A stretch of DNA of 10,530 nt from an uncultured Clostridia bacterium (GTDB lineage: Bacteria > Bacillota > Clostridia > Oscillospirales > Acutalibacteraceae), in contig CALEIO010000172.1 in assembly GCA_937875885.1 (NCBI GenBank), positions 1 to 10,530 on the forward strand, given 5' to 3'. The notes under the pieces are model-generated. The model ran no database searches. It worked only from the letters and a program-made list of their open reading frames with translations, and was not told the origin of the DNA. Below are positions 1-6,800 of this stretch, piece after piece. Positions within the stretch are counted from its first letter, which is position 1. Each line of letters opens with the position of its first letter. The position numbers were made by a program, and so were the translations under genes.

Positions 1-549
1 TTGAGATATGCATACAGTAGATTCAAGTTCGTTGAGGCTGATATATTAAAAGACCGTCCTATGCGTAATGGCAGAGTTCTGCCAGTTGAACCTGAAGATT
101 TTAAAACAAAGAGTGCAATCTTCCTTCCTGAAGAGGCTCGTTACGATTATCTTCTCAATTTACCTTATGACACCGATATGGGACAGGCTATCAATAAAGC
201 CATGGAGCTTGTTGAAGCACAGTCTTCACAGCTCAACGGTGTTCTTCCGAAGAATTACACAATCCTTCAGAATGATCTTTTACGCGAGCTTCTCCGTATT
301 TTTAATAATAGTGCGTTCAATGAAATTCAGGATGATATTATCGGAAGAATTTACGAATACTTCCTCAATAAATTTGCCAAGAACATCGCATCCGACGATG
401 GTGTGTTCTTCACGCCCAAATCCCTGGTCAAGATGATCGTCAATGTGCTGGAACCCAAGAAGGGCATCCTGCTGGATCCTGCCTGTGGCAGCGGTGGTAT
501 GTTTGTACAGACAGGTGATTTTATCAACTCTGCCGGTATGGAAGCAAAC
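1..549 (+). pseudogene. hsdM: Type I restriction-modification methyltransferase subunit, truncated at both ends
   Basis: HsdM is the adenine-methylating subunit of type I restriction-modification complexes. Visible family hallmarks are the N-terminal helical segment with 'DDIIGRIYEYFL' (about residues 112-123), the 'FFTPKSLVKMIV' motif (about 137-148) and SAM-binding motif I 'DPACGSGGMF' (159-168). The sequence leaves the family at about residue 183, before the catalytic NPPF/Y motif, so this piece cannot methylate DNA. The window opens inside the gene. No hsdS or hsdR is visible. Codons 126-163 differ sharply in third-position GC from the first 120 codons, suggesting the fragment itself is mosaic. 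Confidence 0.85.
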
Positions 550-3500
550 TCTGCAACACTATACAATGACCTTGTGCTTACCGATGCAGGAGAAAAAATG
601 TTTGTTCCTGGCGGATACAAGGTTGTATTTACACTTTCTGACATAGGCGATACATCTGTTGTGCTCAGCTATGTTGTTGGCGAATGCGTACACAGCAATC
701 ATAACCAGGATGGAATTTGCAACAATTGTCAGACCACAGTAACCCATAACTTTAAGGATGGCTACTGCACAGACTGCGGATGCAAGTGTACTCACAGCTA
801 CGTCAGTGGCAAGTGTACTATCTGTTCAGCAACAGAGCCTGATTATTACCTCTTCGGTTATATCAACGGAGCTATGTACGGTTGTGACAACGATGCCGAC
901 AGAATCGGTGTTTATAAGTTCACAGACGGAAAGCTCGTAACTGTATTCACACAGGATAGCTTTGTTGCTGTAAAGACCGGTGACAATATGAACTGGTATA
1001 TGGCAGACGGCTACAATGGTACTGAGGTAAGAGAAGCTGTTCTCTATAACACAGCACTTGGCATAGACGCAGAAAAGCTCTATATCCCCAAGGGAAGAGT
1101 TGTTGAGTTTACACTCGTTAATAACGGTGACGAAACTCTTACAATCACATTCACAGTAGCAGATTGTGAGCACACAGCTCATAACACAAGCGGTGAATGT
1201 ACAACTTGCGGTGATGCTGTAAATCATACATTTGTAAACGGAGCTTGTACAGTTTGTGCTGCAAAGTGCGATCACAACTGGGTTGATAGCAAGTGTACAG
1301 TTTGCGGCGCAGAATGTGGTCACGTTTGGATTGACGGAACCTGCGCAATTTGCGAACTCGTTTGCAAACATAACTTTGCAGATGGTATCTGCACTGATTG
1401 CGGATATGTATGCGCACATAACTTTGCAGAGGGCGAATGTACAGTCTGCGGATTTGTATGTGCACATAACTGGATAAGCGGCACTTGCTACGTATGTAAA
1501 GAAGTTTGTGAGCATACCTTCTTAAACGGCAAATGTACAAATTGTGATTACAGATGTAAGCATAATTATCACAACGGCGAGTGTACAATTTGTGATGTAA
1601 TCTGCGGACATAAGTGGGACAACGGCGAATGTATTGTTTGTGATGTTGTTTGTGCTCATACCTGGCAGTCGGGTGTCTGCACAATCTGCGGCGTGGAATG
1701 TGAACATAAGTTCCAGTCCGGCGTATGTACAGTTTGCTCCATTGCTTGCAATCATAATTATGTAAACGGCAAATGTACAATCTGTTCAGTAGTATGTACT
1801 CACAACTTTGTCGATGGTACCTGCGAAATCTGTTCTGTTGCCTGCGCACATAAATACCAGAATGGTATTTGTACAAAGTGCGGCAAGGATAACGATTTCT
1901 ACCTTATCGGTACAATCAACGGCACAGATATCGGCTATGCCGATGACTATGCAAACTTAGGCACATACCTATTTGTTGACGGAAAAGTTACTGTTTCTTT
2001 TGCTGAGGATAGCTATGTTCTTATAAAGACAGGGGATAACAAAGACTGGTATATGGCTTCTGCTGTAAATTCAGGAAAAACTTCCTATCTGTACAATACA
2101 CAGACAGGCAAGGTTTCAGAAATGATGTTTGTTCCCGGCGGTGTGGATGCAACATTTACTCTCACATCTATGGGTAACGATTCATTCAAACTTTCATACA
2201 CAGTTGAAAATTGTCAGCATCTCAGCCACGATATCAAGGGTAAGTGTGTAGGTTGTCTTATTGATATGAAGCACACTTACATCGACGGCTTCTGCACAGA
2301 ATGCTATGCAGCAGATCCCGGTAAGGATATGTATCTCTTTGGTTTTATCAATGGCGAGGATTACGGTTACAACAACGATGCGATGACAATCGGTGATTAT
2401 AAGTTTGTAGACAGACAGCTTACTGTTACATTTGAAACAGACAGCTATGTTGCAATCAAGTCTTATGATAATCGTGATTGGTATATGGCAGACAGCACTA
2501 CCACAATGATAGATAACAGTGCTGTTCTCTATAACACAAGACAGGGTAGAGGCTCCGAGCTTCTCTTTGTTCCCGGCGGTTGCGAAGTACAGTTTACAGT
2601 TACACGTTTGTCCGACGGAAACTACCGCTTAAGCTACGAATATACAAACAACAGCGAAAAGCAGATCAATCTCAAATATACGTCTATGGATTTAGCAGGC
2701 GAGATCAAGTACAGCCTCTATTTCACAACAGTAGGTCTTGAGGATGTTTCTGCAGAGAATATGGGTCTTATCCTTTACAATGTAGATGAGATGGGCAAAA
2801 GCGATCTCTCTGCAGTTCAGGTTATCCCCGGTGCAGTTTTTGACGGTGGATATATGATAGTTTATTCCGATGCAATTCACGCTAAGCATCTTGGTAACAC
2901 AGTTGTTATGAAGGCTTATGCAAAGCTTCCCAACGGCACTTATGTGTACAGCGAAGCAGTAGAGTACAGTGCTCTGCATTATGCAAAGAATATTCTTGAA
3001 AATAAAAACAGCACAATAGATCAGAAGGCTATGGTTGTAGCACTTCTCAACTATGGTGCACAGGCACAGAAATATTTCGATTACAAGGCAGATCAGCTTA
3101 TCAACGCAGGTCTTACCAAGGCTCAGCAGTCTTTGATTGCAGAGTATTCAGTAGATATGGCTGAAAATGTAGTTGCAGCTTCTGCTGAAAAGGTAGGGGA
3201 GTTTGCAAAGAACGGCGCAGGCTTTGTGCTTTATCCCTCTGCTAACTTCTCCAACACAATGTTTACAATCACCTGCAACCTTAAGACAAACAAAACTGTC
3301 GTTGGTGACGTTATCCTTTATTTCTGGGATGCAGCAACTTATGCAAATGCTGACAAACTCACAAAGGACAATGCAACAGGTTGTCTTGTAATGGAAAAAT
3401 CCTTCGATGGTACTTATGCAGCAGAGATTTCTTCCATCGCTGCAAAGGATCTGGACGATACAATCTACATTTCAGTAGTATTTAACAGTGGAGATACAAC

Positions 3501-3642
3501 CTGTTCATCAGGTGTCATTGCTTACAGTATGGCAGAGTACTGCAAACTTAATGCTGAAAACAATTCTTCACAGATGCAGGATCTTGCGCAAGCCGCAATC
3601 GTTTACGGATATTATGCTGAAAAGCATTTCGATGAACGTTAA
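1..3642 (+). CDS. Chimeric ORF: HsdM N-terminal part fused to Cys/His-repeat surface protein C-terminal part (5' partial)
   Basis: This single open frame of 1213 codons is made of two unrelated parts. Residues 1-183 match the N-terminal half of type I restriction methylase HsdM. From about residue 184 the sequence is half of a repeated beta-type domain (called B here), then Cys/His units, three complete B domains (about 281-388, 632-737, 777-886), a 13-unit Cys/His array (423-630) and a C-terminal domain (about 887-1213). All of the latter has a close paralogue in the next gene. The leading TTG is probably an internal Leu codon of hsdM, since 'RYAYSRFKF' lies inside that family, so the true start is outside the window. 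No signal peptide is present, so the repeat part would not be exported from this ORF. Either recombination replaced the 5' end of a secreted-protein gene or the contig is misassembled. The domain reading is confident; that the fusion is a real functional gene is doubtful. Confidence 0.75.
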   Translation: MRYAYSRFKFVEADILKDRPMRNGRVLPVEPEDFKTKSAIFLPEEARYDYLLNLPYDTDMGQAINKAMELVEAQSSQLNGVLPKNYTILQNDLLRELLRIFNNSAFNEIQDDIIGRIYEYFLNKFAKNIASDDGVFFTPKSLVKMIVNVLEPKKGILLDPACGSGGMFVQTGDFINSAGMEANSATLYNDLVLTDAGEKMFVPGGYKVVFTLSDIGDTSVVLSYVVGECVHSNHNQDGICNNCQTTVTHNFKDGYCTDCGCKCTHSYVSGKCTICSATEPDYYLFGYINGAMYGCDNDADRIGVYKFTDGKLVTVFTQDSFVAVKTGDNMNWYMADGYNGTEVREAVLYNTALGIDAEKLYIPKGRVVEFTLVNNGDETLTITFTVADCEHTAHNTSGECTTCGDAVNHTFVNGACTVCAAKCDHNWVDSKCTVCGAECGHVWIDGTCAICELVCKHNFADGICTDCGYVCAHNFAEGECTVCGFVCAHNWISGTCYVCKEVCEHTFLNGKCTNCDYRCKHNYHNGECTICDVICGHKWDNGECIVCDVVCAHTWQSGVCTICGVECEHKFQSGVCTVCSIACNHNYVNGKCTICSVVCTHNFVDGTCEICSVACAHKYQNGICTKCGKDNDFYLIGTINGTDIGYADDYANLGTYLFVDGKVTVSFAEDSYVLIKTGDNKDWYMASAVNSGKTSYLYNTQTGKVSEMMFVPGGVDATFTLTSMGNDSFKLSYTVENCQHLSHDIKGKCVGCLIDMKHTYIDGFCTECYAADPGKDMYLFGFINGEDYGYNNDAMTIGDYKFVDRQLTVTFETDSYVAIKSYDNRDWYMADSTTTMIDNSAVLYNTRQGRGSELLFVPGGCEVQFTVTRLSDGNYRLSYEYTNNSEKQINLKYTSMDLAGEIKYSLYFTTVGLEDVSAENMGLILYNVDEMGKSDLSAVQVIPGAVFDGGYMIVYSDAIHAKHLGNTVVMKAYAKLPNGTYVYSEAVEYSALHYAKNILENKNSTIDQKAMVVALLNYGAQAQKYFDYKADQLINAGLTKAQQSLIAEYSVDMAENVVAASAEKVGEFAKNGAGFVLYPSANFSNTMFTITCNLKTNKTVVGDVILYFWDAATYANADKLTKDNATGCLVMEKSFDGTYAAEISSIAAKDLDDTIYISVVFNSGDTTCSSGVIAYSMAEYCKLNAENNSSQMQDLAQAAIVYGYYAEKHFDER
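550..684 (+). other. C-terminal half of a B domain (first copy, truncated by the hsdM junction)
   Basis: Residues 184-228 align with the second half of the B domains later in the ORF. The 'LYN' start is followed by a 'FVPGG' turn and a beta-rich 'VVFTLSD...VVLSYVV' ending, as in 'LYNT...FVPGG...FTLTS...LSYTV' of the third copy. The first half, which should carry the 'YYLxGxING' and 'DSYVxVKTxDNxxWYM' signatures, is missing and replaced by HsdM sequence. This fixes the fusion point to within a few codons. Confidence 0.8.
685..825 (+). repeat. Cys/His cap, Cys1-less unit and one canonical Cys/His unit
   Basis: Directly after the truncated B domain there is a cap of the form CxHxxHxxxGxCxxC, a unit with His but no first Cys, and one canonical unit (CTHSYVSGKCTIC). 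The next complete B domain follows after a short acidic linker ending in Glu-Pro. This is the shortest array in the window. Confidence 0.8.
841..1164 (+). other. B domain (about 108 residues), second copy of the first ORF
   Basis: It opens with 'DYYLFGYINGAMYG', has an acidic patch, then 'GVYKFTDGKL', 'DSFVAVKTGDNMNWYM', 'LYNT', 'YIPKGRVVEFTL' and a closing beta strand. Alternating hydrophobic residues and conserved Gly, Asn and Trp indicate a beta-sandwich. The 'xYLxGxING...WYM' look recalls carbohydrate-binding modules of gut Firmicutes, but I cannot assign a CBM family, so sugar binding is a guess. The domain is reliably repeated: three complete and one partial copy in this ORF, three in the next. 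Confidence 0.7.
1165..1890 (+). repeat. Cys/His tandem array: cap, Cys1-less unit and 13 canonical 48-bp units
   Basis: The cap (from 1165) and a Cys1-less unit are followed by 13 canonical units from 1267 to 1890, each exactly 48 bp (16 residues) with the pattern CxHx6CxxCx3. The residue after CxHx is usually Trp, Phe or Tyr, and a Gly commonly lies two residues before the second Cys. There are 44 Cys in total. The dense, fixed Cys/His spacing resembles zinc-binding knuckles or ribbons. No named family is recognised. Long open frames on the minus strand here are a by-product of the repeat period. Confidence 0.92.
1894..2211 (+). other. B domain, third copy of the first ORF
   Basis: Residues 632-737 carry the same signature series: 'FYLIGTING', 'YADDYANLGTYLFVDGKV', 'DSYVLIKTGDNKDWYM', 'LYNTQTG', 'MFVPGG' and a closing 'LSYTVEN'. 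It joins the 13-unit array to a short cap. The corresponding domain in the second protein is at 8578-8892. Confidence 0.7.
2212..2304 (+). repeat. Short Cys/His cap plus Cys1-less unit, no canonical units
   Basis: The cap CxHxxHxxxGxCxxC ('CQHLSHDIKGKCVGC') is followed by a unit with His, Gly and CxxC but no first Cys ('KHTYIDGFCTEC'). A short Pro/Gly linker then leads into the last B domain. The same arrangement occurs at 8893-8985 in the second protein. Confidence 0.8.
2329..2658 (+). other. B domain, fourth copy of the first ORF
   Basis: It begins 'MYLFGFINGEDYGYNNDA', nearly identical to the start of the last B domain of the second protein (9010). It shows 'IGDYKFVD', 'DSYVAIKSYDNRDWYM', 'VLYNTRQG' and 'LFVPGG'. 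This is the best-conserved domain between the two proteins, and no Cys/His cap follows it. Confidence 0.75.
2659..3642 (+). other. Conserved C-terminal surface-protein domain (first copy)
   Basis: Residues 887-1213 form a beta-rich first part ('MGLILYN', 'VIPGA', 'MKAYAKLPNGTYVYSEAVEYSA'), a helical middle ('QKAMVVALLNYGAQAQKYF') and a second beta-rich part ending in a helix ('MQDLAQAAIVYGYYAEKHF'). The 'AYAKLxDGxYxYS...YSAxxYA...LLNYGAxAQ' pattern is one I associate with the C-termini of secreted Clostridia proteins. Its function is unknown to me. There is no LPXTG motif, dockerin or terminal membrane helix. A paralogous copy ends the next gene. Confidence 0.7.
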
Positions 3643-3687
3643 CTGCAACTCCTTTATACTGTAAATCAGTTGTTAAGATAATTTGAG

Positions 3688-3738
3688 AAAGGAGAGCATC
3701 TGAATACCGCAAGTAGTATTTGGGTGCAATAATGCAAA
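3688..3738 (+). promoter_or_regulatory. Split ribosome-binding site: Shine-Dalgarno, 12-bp hairpin, then start codon
   Basis: The best Shine-Dalgarno sequence, AAAGGAG (3688-3694), lies 44 nt before the ATG at 3739, too far for direct use. Between them, 3696-3707 pairs with 3716-3727 (12 pairs, 3 of them G-U) around an 8-nt loop. Folding this out leaves one base plus 11 nt, a spacing of 12, or 5 nt to an earlier ATG at 3732. The start cannot move upstream: an in-frame TAA sits at 3730-3732, and the next in-frame ATG (codon 17) would remove much of the signal peptide. A weak GGTG at 3723-3726 lies inside the stem. The pairing is visible; the role in translation is inferred. Confidence 0.6.
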
Positions 3739-3840
3739 ATGAAAATAATTAAAAGATGCTTGTGTCTGATTCTGACTTTGGCTACAATGCTTTCAGTTGT
3801 TGCTTTTTCCCCTGAAAGCCATACTCATGCAGCGTCTGCC
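3739..3840 (+). other. Sec signal peptide
   Basis: The N-terminus has a basic stretch (MKIIKR), a hydrophobic core (about residues 8-23, 'LCLILTLATMLSVVAF') and a small-residue region 'HAASAS'. Cleavage probably falls after Ala32 or Ala34. There is no lipobox with a Cys at the cleavage site, so it is not an obvious lipoprotein. Confidence 0.85.
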
Positions 3841-6800
3841 AGTGACTATATTTCTCAGTCATACGCTTCAAACCTGAGCGTTAAGACTACAAAGACAACA
3901 AATCTTATGAGTATGCCGGTAACAGGAAACGGCTCAACTGTAAAGCAGACTGTTCCTGCTGAAACGGTTCTTACCGTAAAAGCTTTGCACAAGAACACAA
4001 GCGGCGAGTATTGGTACGAGGTAAAATACTTTAACCTTACTCTCTATGTTGATGCAAAGGCTACCACAATGCTTGATCATCTTACAGGTGACGTAACACT
4101 TACAGGAAATGCGTCACCTGCAAGCCTTACTTATCAGACAGGATTCCCCATCAAGGGTGATATCAAGTCCCAGCAGAATGATCTGGGAAAGATTACTGTA
4201 TCAATGTATAAGAGCCAGAATATTACAGTTAAGCCTGCACTCACAGCAAGTGCAACTGTAAACGGCAAATCTTATACTCTTACAAACAGTACTATTGACG
4301 TAGCGCTTCCTTTCAGTGATCTTTCTCCCGGTTCTTACAGCTACGTAGTTGAAGCAGAGGCAGTCAGCTATTATATTAATGACAGCGGTGCCTTTGATAC
4401 ATCCAAAACAACAGTTATTCTTCAGAATAACATCTGTGCTATTACCAATGGTAACAGCCCTAATCCCGTTCTACATAATGGTATTGATATTTCTGTATGG
4501 AATGGTGATATTAACTGGTCTTCCGTAAAATCCCAGGTTGACTTTGTTATCATCAGAGCCTCCTGGGAAGAAACAGCGGACACCAAGTTTACAACCAATG
4601 CAAACGGATGTGTTAACAACGGAATCCCCTTTGGTGTTTATGTTTATTCCTATGCAGAGAGTGCTGCTGAAGCAATAGGCGAGGCAAAGTACGTACTCAA
4701 TCTTGTTGATGGTTACGATATGGACCTGCCCATTTTCTTCGACTTTGAAGATGAGTGCCAGATGAACCTGAGTGCCAGCAAACAGCAGGAAATTGTAAAA
4801 GCCTTCTGCGATACTATCTATGCAGGCGGCAGACAGCCCGGTCTGTACACATATACATGGCTTATCAGATCTGTATTCACAGATAACTACTATAAGACAA
4901 TTCCTATGTGGACTGCTGAAATCAACGGCGCAAGCTACACATCCTACAAGGGTGGCCTTTGGATGTGGCAGTGGTCCTGGGTTGGTCGATTCAACGGTAT
5001 GAACGGTGATGTTGACTGTAACAGAATGTACGTTGAGCTTCCCGGTCAGAACAGCAGTGATACAAGCTACCTTAGCAAGTGTACTTATTATCCTACCAAT
5101 ATGAATGCAACAGTCAGTTCAGCCTGTACTGTTCGTCAGTATCCTAGCACAGACTATTCACAGATAGGTACTTATTCTGTGGGCACAAAAGTTCACGTAA
5201 CTGGTATGTACAAAAATACCTACGGAAACCTTTGGTATGAGGTTGAAAAAAATGGTGTTACCGGTTACATTGGCGGTGAATGTGTAACCATAGATGAATA
5301 TCTGTATAATGATGTTGCAATAGCCAACCCCAAGATGGCTACTAATCTGGATGTAGGTAAAGGCTTCTATATTGAAGGTGACCTTACATCCAAATACAAT
5401 AAGCTTACAACCATTAATGCCAGCATTTATGCAGAAGAGAATACAATGTCTTCTCCCACTCTCAAGAGTAGCTATAAGGCAAATGATAAGCGATATTCTC
5501 TGTATAAGAGTACGGTTGACTATGGTCTGAATTTTGGTAAGCTTGCAGCAGGTTACTACACTTATGAAGTTTCTGTGGATGTAACAAGCTACTATTACAA
5601 CAATAACTCTCCTGCAACACATACAGAGAAAGTTGTTGTCTGGACAGCACCATTCACAGTTGGTGGTGTTACAATTACACCTCCTGCTTCAGCTGCTTGT
5701 GTACACGATATCGTAACTGATGAAGGTCGTGTGCCCACTTGTACAGAAGCAGGTCTTACAACAGGAACCCGCTGTTCAAAGTGTGGGGAAGTGATCTCCA
5801 GACAGGAAGTTATCCCTGCAACAGGCCACAGCTATGATGGCGTCAAGATAAGCTCCAGCTGTCTTGATTACGAAAGAATGGAATTTACCTGTGCATACTG
5901 TGGTGATAAATACACAGAGTATGCAAAGTATGATTGGCTTGAAACAAAGCCTGCTGATTACAGTAGCAGTAAGTACGAGACAAAAACTCAGTACCGCTAC
6001 TCTGATTATTCCACAGTTCAGAATAATCAGGCTTCACTTTCAGGCTATACCCAGATTAATAAAGAGTGGGTAGATAAAGGCAGTACTACAATCAAGTATG
6101 TAAAGTCCTGGCCCTCGGGTTATTACACATCAAACTCCCTTTACAAGACTTACAATATAGCTGCAAAGAGTAATTCTGAAACAGCAACAAAAAAAATCTC
6201 TGTAACGTCAAATTCATCCACTCCAGTAGGATATCTTTATTATCACTGGTGTGCAGGTACTACCTCCAATGGTCCCGGTAACTATTGCACATCTGCAACA
6301 AAGACCACCGATTATACTAAATTCCACGCATTCTATGATACAAAGACTCCCGAGTCTTTGTACGATCCCCGTGCCGATGATGGTAGTGTTCCCAACGGAA
6401 ATGCTTCCGCTTGTACACACACATACTGGTACTACAACGTACCTATTTATAGCCAGACTTATAAAACTTATGATGCATTATATACTCACGAGAAATGGTC
6501 TGACTGGTCAGAGTGGAGCGATTCAGCTGTATCTGCAAGTGATACAAGAAAAGTAGAAACAAGAGTGCTTTATCGCCAGCTTCTCCAGAAGGGCGAGCAT
6601 AGATTTAGCCGTGGTAAGTGCCTTGTTTGTGACTTTGTGTGTGAGCACAGCTTCTCTGACGGTAAATGTGAAATCTGTAAGATGAGCTGTATGCACAAGT
6701 GGCAGAATGGTAAGTGTACCATCTGTAAGCAGCCTTGTAACCACAGCTGGCAGAACGGAACCTGTACAGTATGTAATGTTGTGTGTGAGCACAGCTGGCA

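Noticed and set aside
1..549. Functional type I restriction-modification system
   Set aside because: Only the front half of HsdM is present, the NPPF/Y catalytic motif is missing, and no hsdS or hsdR is in the window.
826..1876. Long minus-strand open frames (229 and 241 codons) rich in Arg, Tyr, Cys or Thr
   Set aside because: They lie antisense to the 48-bp array and arise because the repeat carries no stop codons in those frames. They lack ribosome-binding sites, and their repetitive composition mirrors the sense repeats.
1267..1890. CRISPR array, because of the regular 48-bp period
   Set aside because: The whole period is protein-coding and in frame. Units vary at third positions while keeping Cys and His, and there is no split into constant repeats and unique spacers.
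3655..3682. Promoter for the lysozyme gene (TATACT at 3655-3660 or GATAAT at 3677-3682)
   Set aside because: Neither hexamer has a convincing -35 at 16-18 bp, so transcription may come from upstream. A weak promoter cannot be excluded.
3643..3738. Riboswitch or terminator between the two large ORFs
   Set aside because: The only strong stem (3696-3727) has no T run after it and does not match riboswitch consensus features that I can recall, such as c-di-GMP or TPP.
6490..6545. Thrombospondin type 1 repeat suggested by WSDWSEWS
   Set aside because: The tryptophan pattern is similar, but the six-Cys framework of that domain is absent nearby.
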